Source: an uncultured Lachnobacterium sp. (lineage in GTDB: Bacteria > Bacillota > Clostridia > Lachnospirales > Lachnospiraceae). From it: DNA of 6,122 nt. Under the pieces are notes generated by a model, which was given only the letters and a program-made list of their open reading frames with translations, made no database searches and was not told where the DNA came from. The position numbers and the translations under genes were made by a program. This document shows, in pieces, positions 1-6,024 of this stretch; within the stretch, counting starts at the first letter, position 1; each line of letters starts with the position of its first letter. The stretch lies in the NCBI GenBank assembly GCA_900548765.1, contig URLU01000137.1, positions 1 through 6,122 on the forward strand, written 5' to 3'.

Positions 1-1
1 G

Positions 2-1171
2 GCTGCTTTTGAGGCATTTTCAAAGAAGCTTAAGGAGTATGAAAATGTCACAGCCACAGCCTACAATGCCTGTGTGCGTCAGGAGAAGATTGAGGCAGAC
101 CTGCGCGGCTATGACAGTGTGTTTGACAGCCTCTTGTTCAATCAGCATGTCACCAGAGAAATGTATGACCGCCAGATTGATTTGATTACTACAAAGCTTG
201 CTCCACATATGAGAAAATACGCAAAACTCATCCAGAAGACCTACGGAATGGACAAGATGACATTCTGCGATTTGAAGCTGCCATTGGATGCTGAGTATTC
301 TCCTAGGGTGACAATCGATGGTTCAAGAGAATACATTGAAAAGGGACTTGCTGTTATGGGCGAGGATTATGTGGAAATGATTCGCACAGCTTATAAGGAC
401 CGCTGGGTGGATTTTGCCCAGAACGTAGGAAAATCAACAGGTGGATTCTGTGCCAGCCCATATGGCAATCATTCATACATACTGTTGAGCTGGAATGAGA
501 GAATGTCAGATGTGTTCACTCTTGCCCATGAGCTGGGGCACGCTGGACATTTCAAGCGTTGCAACAGCAAGCAGTCCTTATTTGACACGGATGTGTCTAC
601 ATATATGGTAGAGGCCCCATCTACCATGAATGAGCTTCTTATGGCTCACTACCTCTTAAAGACAAGTGATGACAAGAGATTCCAGAGATGGGTGCTTTCT
701 TCTATGATTCAGAACACCTATTATCATAATTTCGTTACTCATCTTCTGGAGGCAGATTACCAGAGAAAGGTCTATAGAATCATTGACGAGGGCGGCTCTG
801 TCAGTGCAGAGGTGCTTAACCGCCTGATGAGAGAGACTCTGGAAAACTTCTGGGGAGATGCAGTGGAAATCACAGAGGGTGCTGAGCTTACATGGATGCG
901 TCAGCCACACTATTACATGGGATTATATTCATACACATACAGTGCAGGACTTACTGTTGCAACAGAGGTTTGCAAGCGTATTGAAAACGAGGGACAGGCG
1001 GCAGTTGACGACTGGAAGAAGGTATTGGATGCAGGAAGCACCTTAGACCCGGTTGGTCTTGCTGCTTTAGCCAGGGTAGACATTACAACAGATACGCCTC
1101 TTCTCGATACAATAGATACTATTGGTAGAATCATTGATGATATTGAGAAGCTGACAAACGAACTTGAGTAA
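2..1171 (+). CDS. pepF: Oligoendopeptidase F, M3 family zinc metallopeptidase (5'-truncated by window edge)
   Basis: Cytoplasmic zinc peptidase that cleaves short oligopeptides, as known for PepF/M3 enzymes. The reading frame is open from base 2, so the gene begins before the window; 389 residues are visible against about 600 for the family, and no internal start should be annotated. Counting from base 2, the zinc site HELGH lies at residues 176-180 within AHELGHAGHF. The third ligand is Glu204 in the VEAPSTMNE segment, matching the VEAPSxM motif of thimet oligopeptidase. Near the C terminus, QPHYYMGLYSYTYSAG (His303, Tyr309/311/313) matches the His/Tyr substrate-stabilising region of M3 enzymes. 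All catalytic elements look intact. The stop TAA is followed closely by a terminator, so the gene probably ends its transcription unit. Its natural start and promoter are outside the window. Confidence 0.95.
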   Translation, partial: AAFEAFSKKLKEYENVTATAYNACVRQEKIEADLRGYDSVFDSLLFNQHVTREMYDRQIDLITTKLAPHMRKYAKLIQKTYGMDKMTFCDLKLPLDAEYSPRVTIDGSREYIEKGLAVMGEDYVEMIRTAYKDRWVDFAQNVGKSTGGFCASPYGNHSYILLSWNERMSDVFTLAHELGHAGHFKRCNSKQSLFDTDVSTYMVEAPSTMNELLMAHYLLKTSDDKRFQRWVLSSMIQNTYYHNFVTHLLEADYQRKVYRIIDEGGSVSAEVLNRLMRETLENFWGDAVEITEGAELTWMRQPHYYMGLYSYTYSAGLTVATEVCKRIENEGQAAVDDWKKVLDAGSTLDPVGLAALARVDITTDTPLLDTIDTIGRIIDDIEKLTNELE

Positions 1172-1196
1172 ACTCGTTAATTCGCTTGCTGCGTAT

Positions 1197-1230
1197 AAAG
1201 CCCTTTGTCGTGTGTGGCAGAGGGTTTTTT
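1197..1230 (+). terminator. Rho-independent terminator after pepF
   Basis: A 9-bp stem (1201-1209 with 1216-1224, two G-T wobbles) closes a 6-base GTGTGT loop and is followed directly by six T (1225-1230). The stem can be extended by AAAG (1197-1200) pairing with the T run. It begins 25 bp after the pepF stop codon, where an intrinsic terminator is expected. The weaker A/T flank on the other strand gives only a poor reverse terminator. Confidence 0.85.
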
Positions 1231-1318
1231 GTATACCAAAGTATGTAATAAAAGCTGCCGGTGGCAGGTTTTATGTATGCCAAAGTATGCAAGAGAAGCT
1301 GCCAGTGGCAGGTTCTCT
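1231..1318 (+). repeat. Two tandem 44-bp units, each with a near-perfect hairpin
   Basis: Unit 1 is 1231-1274 and unit 2 is 1275-1318. Each starts with GTATRCCAAAGTATG and ends in a 27-base hairpin. Hairpin 1 (1248-1274) pairs ATAAAAGCTGCC with GGCAGGTTTTAT around loop GGT. Hairpin 2 (1292-1318) pairs AGAGAAGCTGCC with GGCAGGTTCTCT around loop AGT. Both are 12-position stems with one G-G mismatch at the same place. The arms differ at two positions in each half, and the changes are complementary, so pairing is kept. A degenerate third start (GTATATCGGTAT) follows at 1319. The array fills the pepF-MATE spacer and could be 5' leader structure for the MATE gene or decayed terminator-like repeats. 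Its function is unknown. Confidence 0.8.
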
Positions 1319-1360
1319 GTATATCGGTATTTAGTAGATAAATAAAAAGAGGTAATTTAT

Positions 1361-2734
1361 ATGGATGCAAAAGAAAATAAAATGCTGACAGGTACAATCT
1401 GGAAGCAGATTCTAATCTTTTTCTTCCCAATTTTGATTGGAACATTTTTTCAGCAGCTTTATAACACTATAGATGCGCTGATTGTAGGGCGGTATTCTGG
1501 AAAAATTGCATTGTCAGCAGTAGGAGGCTCATCTGCACAGATTATAAATTTTGTGGTGGGATTCTTTACAGGACTTACAGGTGGAGCCAGTGTACTTATC
1601 GCCCAGTATTATGGAGGTAAGGACAAAAAGAAACTTAAGGATGCCCTTCACACAGCATATGGCTTTTCAATTGCTGGTGGACTTGTTTTGAGTATAATAT
1701 GCTTTTTCATGACACCTTCCATATTAAGACTCATGAATACACCACAGGAGCTGATGGAAGCATCAACAATTTACATCAGAGTGTATTTTGTGGGACTTCT
1801 ATTTGTATTTATTTATAATATGGGCTCATCGGTGCTCAGGGCTATCGGGGATTCAAAGCGGCCGTTGTACTTTTTAATTGTCTGCTCAATTGTAAATATT
1901 ATACTGGATTTGGTGTTTGTAATTGGCTTTGACATGGGAGTCCTGGGAGTGGCAATTGCAACCCTTGTGGCGCAGGGGGTAAGTGCATGTCTTGTCACCT
2001 GGTGGCTTATGCGTGAAAATGACGAGGTGAGGCTTGACTTAAAGCAGATCCACATTAAACCAGATGCACTCAAGGCAATCCTTAGAATCGGAATACCAAA
2101 CGGCATACAATCCTCAATGTACTGCATTTCAAATATGATTGTACAGTCAGCATTAAATCTCTTTGGTGTGGATACAATGGCGGCATGGACAGCATATGGA
2201 AAAATAGATGTGCTGTTCTGGATGATAAATGCTTCCTTTGGTATTGCAGCATCTACTTTTGTGGGGCAGAATTTTGGAGCAGGGCTTTACCATCGTATGA
2301 GAAGAGGGGCGAGAGTCTGCCTGTTGATGGCACTTGGCTGTGCTGTTATGTTCAGCCTGCTTTTTGTTACTGCAGGACAAATGCTTCTTGGTATTTTTAC
2401 AGAGGATGCAAATGTAATAGAGATAGGTATGGTTATGATTACAACAATAGCACCAACTTATTTCCTTTTTGCATTCATTGAGATACTATCAGGAGTTCTC
2501 CGTGCCCAGGGAAAGACCATTGTTTGTACTACAATTTCCATATTGGGAATATGTGTTTATCGTATTGCCTGGGTTAATGTGCTTGGTACAGATGTGGGAC
2601 TCAGGGAGCTTGTCCTATGCTATCCGATTAGCTGGCTGATTTGTGCTGCTGCTATTATTGCTTATTATCTATATGAGCAGAAGAAATTTGAGGCTAAGCA
2701 TATACAGAATGTACATGCCAACCGAACGTTGTAA
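1361..2734 (+). CDS. MATE family efflux transporter
   Basis: A 457-residue polytopic inner-membrane protein of the MATE (NorM/DinF-like) family, which exports cationic drugs or metabolites in exchange for Na+ or H+. The length and hydrophobic profile fit 12 membrane helices in two homologous halves. The first half opens with the family-typical run containing FFQQLYNTIDALIVGRYSG (about residues 28-46), followed by a segment ending in IAQYYGGKD. The loop GDSKRPLYF near residue 165 and the second-half opening RIGIPNGIQSSMY near residue 245 are also typical. The ATG at 1361 has an AGAGG ribosome site at 1348-1352, 8 bases upstream, and the N terminus (MDAKENKMLTG) fits a short cytosolic lead before helix 1. 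It follows the pepF terminator and the tandem hairpins, so it probably has its own promoter, but none stands out. The substrate cannot be told from sequence. Confidence 0.93.
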   Translation: MDAKENKMLTGTIWKQILIFFFPILIGTFFQQLYNTIDALIVGRYSGKIALSAVGGSSAQIINFVVGFFTGLTGGASVLIAQYYGGKDKKKLKDALHTAYGFSIAGGLVLSIICFFMTPSILRLMNTPQELMEASTIYIRVYFVGLLFVFIYNMGSSVLRAIGDSKRPLYFLIVCSIVNIILDLVFVIGFDMGVLGVAIATLVAQGVSACLVTWWLMRENDEVRLDLKQIHIKPDALKAILRIGIPNGIQSSMYCISNMIVQSALNLFGVDTMAAWTAYGKIDVLFWMINASFGIAASTFVGQNFGAGLYHRMRRGARVCLLMALGCAVMFSLLFVTAGQMLLGIFTEDANVIEIGMVMITTIAPTYFLFAFIEILSGVLRAQGKTIVCTTISILGICVYRIAWVNVLGTDVGLRELVLCYPISWLICAAAIIAYYLYEQKKFEAKHIQNVHANRTL

Positions 2735-2741
2735 AATACAT

Positions 2742-3374
2742 TTAACTGAATATCTGCATAGCACCATAGGTGTGTGGCAGTGGCGCAGTCTGTTTTTTTC
2801 TGGATGGGCAGGAAAGATTCTTGCAGGCTGCACAGCTGCTGCACATCTTTTTTATATCTGAGTGAGCCCTTGTATCTAAGGCAAGTATAAGGGCTGCAGT
2901 TTTAAGCGGCATAAGCATCTGACCATCTGTAAGCTTTATGTTTTCAGGGGCAAGGCTCTCATAAATCTGTGGAAGCAAATCCAGAGAATACTTATCCCCC
3001 AGAAAGGACAGCTCAGCAAGGTGCAGATTAGTTTCTTTTTCTACGATTTGTGCAAACTCCTCATAGGCTGTTGACAAAAGCACCAGACTTAAGCAGTCTA
3101 TGATATAGGCCTCCTCAATCTGATCATGATTCAGATATAATTCTGACAGCTCATCAATACCATTTCCAAGAGTTACAAAGCCGTAGGCATAACTAGAGAG
3201 TGTGACCTCATTCAAATCCTGATTAAGAGAATAATAAGCATAGGCTTCTGTCAGTGGAAGCAGTGCAGTATAGATTGATTTAATACGAGGCAGATCAGCA
3301 GACGCAAAATGAAAGCGGCTGCAAAAATCCTTCCAGTCGGCAGCGGACAGCCGGGGAATGAGTTTAACTTTCAT
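2742..3374 (-). CDS. Stand-alone protein resembling the vitamin B12-dependent methionine synthase activation domain
   Basis: A soluble 210-residue protein. The order of motifs matches short clostridial MetH activation-domain proteins: a helical N-terminal half, TLGNGIDELSELYL (about residues 68-81, like the family's LGPGIDE), then LTDGQMLMPLKTAAL (148-162, like LTESLMMxPxKS), then a Cys cluster. In full-length MetH this domain binds S-adenosylmethionine and supports reductive remethylation of oxidised cob(II)alamin. Here the expected RxxxGY signature is not seen; the corresponding stretch reads SFLGDKYSLDLLPQ (123-136). Cys178, 181, 184 and 189 form CxxCxxCx4C, followed by a 21-residue polar tail. 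I prefer the ATG at 3374, with AGGAG ten bases upstream, over an in-frame TTG at 3395. The start lies inside the upstream Cys-rich gene (11-bp overlap), implying coupled translation. The family call is from remembered motifs and the function is inferred. Confidence 0.72.
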   Translation of the reverse strand: MKVKLIPRLSAADWKDFCSRFHFASADLPRIKSIYTALLPLTEAYAYYSLNQDLNEVTLSSYAYGFVTLGNGIDELSELYLNHDQIEEAYIIDCLSLVLLSTAYEEFAQIVEKETNLHLAELSFLGDKYSLDLLPQIYESLAPENIKLTDGQMLMPLKTAALILALDTRAHSDIKKMCSSCAACKNLSCPSRKKQTAPLPHTYGAMQIFS

Positions 3375-3651
3375 TAGTCTTATTCTCCTTATCAATGGCT
3401 GCCATAGCTGCTACAATATCTTTAAAACGGTCGTTGATTTTGTCATAATTATTGCGGTGATGAGGAAAGCCGCAGTTCATGCAGGATTTGACTCCATTCT
3501 CCAAAAATTCACAGCGACCGCCACAGCTTCTGCCCAGAGTGTAGAGAGGACAGTAGCAGAAGAGACAGTTGAAGTCATCCTCTTTAATCCCCTTATGGCA
3601 GGGAAAATATTCACATTGTTTATTTTGAAAAAATTTATAATATTCACTCAT
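3364..3651 (-). CDS. Cysteine-rich small-domain protein (zf-like, PF04071 type), probable metal binder
   Basis: A 95-residue cytosolic protein with nine Cys at 13, 18, 29, 32, 34, 43, 47, 57 and 60, plus His19, His64 and His65. The motifs YKFFQNKQCEYFPCHKG, NCLFCYCPLY, CGG and CMNCGFPHHRNNYD follow the cysteine-rich small domain, a presumed metal-binding module that I recall occurring near or fused to cobalamin-biosynthesis enzymes in clostridia and archaea. The domain spans about residues 5-72, and a charged helical tail fills the rest. The start is fixed by an in-frame TGA six codons upstream. The ribosome site is weak (GTGAG, 14 bases before ATG). It is the middle gene of the minus-strand cluster, 50 bp after the ECF S gene and overlapping the next gene by 11 bp. 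The molecular role of the family is not established. Confidence 0.8.
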   Translation of the reverse strand: MSEYYKFFQNKQCEYFPCHKGIKEDDFNCLFCYCPLYTLGRSCGGRCEFLENGVKSCMNCGFPHHRNNYDKINDRFKDIVAAMAAIDKENKTNES

Positions 3652-3674
3652 AATGCTATAATAATCTCACTTTT

Positions 3675-3713
3675 AGAGAATTAAATCAATGAATAAGTGT
3701 ATTAAGATTCTCT
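3675..3713 (-). repeat. Inverted repeat over the stop of the ECF S gene
   Basis: On the minus strand AGAGAAT (3713-3707) is complementary to ATTCTCT (3681-3675), with three further A/T pairs possible across a two-base bulge. The left arm lies in the last codons of the S-component gene and the right arm lies in the 50-bp gap before the Cys-rich gene. No T run follows, so it is not an intrinsic terminator. It might protect or separate the upstream message, or be chance in AT-rich DNA. Confidence 0.35.
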
Positions 3714-4244
3714 GCCAAGTGATGTCTTGTGAAGGGCAGAGAATATGATTACTGCATATACCCCTCCGATTAGTGCTGTAATTAATTGTGTGACTGAAAA
3801 CTGGAGCTGTAATGCATGCATCATAGGCTGCATTTTTTCTGGAAGCATATTTGGAAGAATGATAAGAGATATCAGGATTCCCATAAATAAAGCCTTAAGT
3901 GCAGCGCCAATTGCAATTGATATTGGAAGCCCAGCTGTTTTACCGCATTTTTTACGAAGAAGTCCTACTGCAGCGACCAGAATAATATTTCCAATCATGA
4001 TACATGGAAACATAGCAGGAATGGCTGCCATAATTGGACTGCCGGTAATAAAAAATGAAGTGATTGGTGTGATAACGCTTAAAATTATGCCACAGGCAAG
4101 ACCAGCGTAAACTACTGTCAATATAAGGGCGGCATTAACAATCGGACCGGTAACGTATACACTTAGATTCTTGAAAAACTGGCTTACAATGCAGATGGCA
4201 AGCATAATTGCGGTTATAGTAATTTGTTTGGTTTTTAGTTTCAT
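3702..4244 (-). CDS. ECF transporter S (substrate-binding) component, substrate unknown; corrinoid-related candidate
   Basis: A 180-residue integral membrane protein with about six hydrophobic helices (roughly residues 7-24, 33-50, 51-69, 76-98, 105-131 and 150-173). The N terminus MKLKTKQITITAIMLAI and the short polar joints are typical of vitamin-type ECF S components, the membrane subunits that bind a micronutrient and dock on a shared EcfA-EcfA'-EcfT energy module. None of those module genes is in view. The ATG at 4244 has a near-ideal AAGGAGG site (4260-4254) with about nine bases of spacing. It is the first gene of a minus-strand cluster whose other two products point to cobalamin-associated families, so a corrinoid or a precursor such as alpha-ribazole or dimethylbenzimidazole (CblT-like) is a plausible ligand. 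That substrate is inferred from context only; pantothenate or another vitamin remains possible. Confidence 0.78.
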   Translation of the reverse strand: MKLKTKQITITAIMLAICIVSQFFKNLSVYVTGPIVNAALILTVVYAGLACGIILSVITPITSFFITGSPIMAAIPAMFPCIMIGNIILVAAVGLLRKKCGKTAGLPISIAIGAALKALFMGILISLIILPNMLPEKMQPMMHALQLQFSVTQLITALIGGVYAVIIFSALHKTSLGRES

Positions 4245-4277
4245 AAACTTGTTCCTCCTTGGTATTATGTCATGGCA

Positions 4278-4306
4278 ATGATAACTCTATATGCATGAAT
4301 ATGCAA
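4278..4306 (-). promoter_or_regulatory. Candidate sigma-A promoter for the ECF S / Cys-rich / MetH-like cluster
   Basis: On the minus strand TTGCAT (4306-4301) and TATCAT (4283-4278) are separated by 17 bases, four and five matches to TTGACA and TATAAT. This would give a leader of about 30 bases before the ATG at 4244. The spacer contains the short inverted repeat TGCAT-ATTC-ATGCA. Assignment is by eye only. Confidence 0.45.
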
Positions 4307-4440
4307 GGAAAACTGCTGATAATGACATATATGTAATCGCGCTTTATGCAGTGGAATCGTGGGAAAATAGATGAATAAGGAAATGTTCTCAATTAAGGAT
4401 ATTAAGCCTTAAATTTCATGAATTCAACTTAATTACTTAT

Positions 4441-4468
4441 TTGAATTAATAAAATATTATAGTAAAAT
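4441..4468 (+). promoter_or_regulatory. Candidate sigma-A promoter for xylB
   Basis: TTGAAT (4441-4446) and TAAAAT (4463-4468) match the -35 and -10 consensus at four and five positions with a 16-base spacer. This predicts a leader of about 65 bases rich in A. The inverted repeats at 4393-4426 sit immediately upstream. Assignment is by eye. Confidence 0.5.
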
Positions 4469-4520
4469 TAAGTACAAGGATAAAGCAAAATATAAATAGA
4501 AACCAAATAAAAATCAACAG

Positions 4521-4535
4521 AGGAAAGGTGTGGAG
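4521..4535 (+). promoter_or_regulatory. Ribosome binding region deciding the xylB start
   Basis: Two purine-rich sites, AGGAAAGG (4521-4528) and GGAG (4532-4535), precede the ATG at 4540 by 11 and 4 bases. An in-frame GTG at 4528 overlaps the first site and would add only MWRY, so the ATG is preferred. The resulting start, MLYIGVDLGTS, matches the family's usual N terminus. Confidence 0.6.
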
Positions 4536-4539
4536 ATAT

Positions 4540-6015
4540 ATGCTGTATATAGGTGTAGATTTGGGAACATCAGCAGTTAAATTACTACTGATGGACGAGA
4601 CAGGAAAGGTGTTAAAAATAGTTTCAAGGGAATATCCGATTAGTTTCCCAAAGCCGGGCTGGTCTGAGCAGAAGCCTGAGGACTGGTGGGAGCAGAGTCT
4701 GCTTGGACTTAAAGACTTGACAGCAGATTGCGATAAGAGTCAGGTCGCAGGCATAAGTTTTGGTGGACAAATGCATGGACTTGTCATCTTAGATGAAAAT
4801 GATAATGTGATACGTCCTGCCATTCTGTGGAATGATGGTCGAACCACCGAGGAAACTGATTACTTAAATCAGGAGATTGGAAAGGAACGCCTGTCAGAAT
4901 ATACAGGAAACATAGCATTTGCAGGCTTTACAGCACCAAAAATCTTGTGGGTCAGGACAAATGAGCCGGAAAACTTTGCAAGGATAAATAAGATAATGCT
5001 TCCAAAGGATTATCTTGCTTACCGCCTGACTGGTGTACATAGCACAGACTATTCTGATGCATCAGGCATGCTGCTTCTGGATGTGAAAAACAAACGCTGG
5101 TCAGACCAGATGCTTGAAATCTGCCATGTGAAAAAGGAGTGGATGCCAAAGCTATATGAGAGCTATGAGAAAATTGGCACTTTACTGCCGGAAGTGGCGG
5201 ATGAGCTTGGCTTTAGCAGGGATTGTATAGTAGCCGCGGGAGCAGGAGACAATGCAGCGGCGGCCGTGGGAACCGGTACAGTCGGTGCTGGAAAATGTAA
5301 TCTTTCTCTCGGCACAAGCGGAACAATATTTATCACAAATGACGCTTATAAGGTGGATTCATTTAATGCACTTCATTCCTTTGCCCATGCTGACGGCAGA
5401 TATCACCTGATGGGCTGTATGCTTTCTGCCGCAAGCTGTAATAACTGGTGGATGAAGGATATTTTAAAAACCGATAATTTTGTAGAAGAGCAAAAGCCAC
5501 TTGAACTGCGTGAGCAAAATGGAGAATTAGGGGAAAATCATGTGTTTTTCATGCCATATCTGATGGGAGAGCGGTCCCCACACAATAATCCGGCAGCCCG
5601 TGCAGCCTTTATAGGCATGAGCATGGATACAAAGCGGGAGGATATGCTGCAGGCTGTATTTGAGGGCGTGGCATATGGACTCAGGGATTCTCTTGAAGTG
5701 GCAGGAAAGCTTGGCATAAATATTGACAGGACAACAATTTGTGGCGGTGGTGCCAAGAGCCCGCTGTGGAGAAAAATCGTTGCAAACATCATGAATATCA
5801 AGGTTGATACAGTTGAGGTGGAGGAGGGACCAGCCTATGGCGGTGCCATACTTGCTGCTGTAGCTGATGGAGTATTTAAAAATGTAGAGGAAGCCACAGC
5901 GAAAATTGTCAGGGTTAAATCTACAATCGAGCCAGAGGCAGAGCTTGCAGCCAGATATCAAAAGGGATATGAGAAGTTTAGAAAGCTCTATCCTGCCTTA
6001 AAGGATTTTTATTAG
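4540..6015 (+). CDS. xylB: Xylulokinase (FGGY carbohydrate kinase)
   Basis: Cytosolic kinase predicted to phosphorylate D-xylulose with ATP to xylulose 5-phosphate, the entry from xylose into the pentose phosphate pathway. The 491-residue length agrees with about 484 for Escherichia coli XylB. The N-terminal actin-like fold starts with VDLGTSAVK (Asp7 to Lys14, phosphate loop). The sugar-site motifs GQMHG (76-80) and LWNDGR (96-101) are those of XylB rather than of glycerol or gluconate kinases. Asp237 in AGAGDNAA corresponds to the catalytic Asp233 of E. coli. LGTSGTIF and GGGAKSPLW (402-410) mark the C-terminal nucleotide-binding domain. All key residues are present. sfsA follows 9 bp downstream, suggesting one transcription unit. 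No xylA, transporter or XylR-like regulator is in the window, so a related ketose cannot be excluded as substrate. Confidence 0.92.
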   Translation: MLYIGVDLGTSAVKLLLMDETGKVLKIVSREYPISFPKPGWSEQKPEDWWEQSLLGLKDLTADCDKSQVAGISFGGQMHGLVILDENDNVIRPAILWNDGRTTEETDYLNQEIGKERLSEYTGNIAFAGFTAPKILWVRTNEPENFARINKIMLPKDYLAYRLTGVHSTDYSDASGMLLLDVKNKRWSDQMLEICHVKKEWMPKLYESYEKIGTLLPEVADELGFSRDCIVAAGAGDNAAAAVGTGTVGAGKCNLSLGTSGTIFITNDAYKVDSFNALHSFAHADGRYHLMGCMLSAASCNNWWMKDILKTDNFVEEQKPLELREQNGELGENHVFFMPYLMGERSPHNNPAARAAFIGMSMDTKREDMLQAVFEGVAYGLRDSLEVAGKLGINIDRTTICGGGAKSPLWRKIVANIMNIKVDTVEVEEGPAYGGAILAAVADGVFKNVEEATAKIVRVKSTIEPEAELAARYQKGYEKFRKLYPALKDFY

Positions 6016-6024
6016 GAAAGTATT

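Larger units (their letters stand above)
4245..4539. other. Divergent intergenic region with several inverted repeats
   Basis: This 295-bp AT-rich spacer separates the minus-strand cluster from xylB and holds no credible ORF. TATGTCAT (4266-4273) and ATGACATA (4322-4329) form a perfect 8-bp inverted pair enclosing the minus-strand promoter candidate. TTAAGG (4393-4398) and CCTTAA (4407-4412) form a 6-bp pair with an 8-base centre. The overlapping palindromes TTCATGAA and TGAATTCA lie at 4415-4426, just upstream of the xylB -35 candidate, and could be operator sequence. No cobalamin-riboswitch B12 box (AGCCAGGAGACCTGCC-like) was recognised on the minus strand. Confidence 0.5.

Noticed and set aside
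1231..1318. CRISPR array
   Set aside because: Only two contiguous units exist, with no spacers between repeats, and the unit is a hairpin-bearing tandem duplication.
1131..1445. 104-codon minus-strand ORF across the pepF-MATE spacer
   Set aside because: It reads through the terminator and both tandem repeats, giving a repetitive peptide, and overlaps the starts and ends of real genes.
2185..2481. 98-codon plus-strand ORF inside the MATE gene
   Set aside because: It is a different frame of a clearly conserved transporter gene, and its composition is unlike a real protein.
2754..2799. Hairpin (2754-2780) and seven T (2793-2799) as a terminator for the MATE gene
   Set aside because: The stem is interrupted by a 3x3 internal loop, and the T run begins 12 bases after it. 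The segment also codes for the C terminus of the opposite gene.
3375..3395. TTG start at 3395 for the MetH-like protein
   Set aside because: It would add seven residues and deepen the overlap; the ATG at 3374 has a good AGGAG site and a family-like N terminus.
3745..4110. 121-codon plus-strand ORF
   Set aside because: It lies wholly antisense to the ECF S gene, lacks a ribosome site and shows no recognisable domain, so it is a shadow of a low-complexity membrane gene.
4321..4380. Cobalamin riboswitch suspected because the minus strand contains CCACTG
   Set aside because: The B12 box and the other conserved core segments were not found, and the short CCACTG match alone is not meaningful.
5527..5961. 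144-codon minus-strand ORF inside xylB
   Set aside because: It is antisense to conserved kinase motifs and shows no protein-family features or ribosome site.
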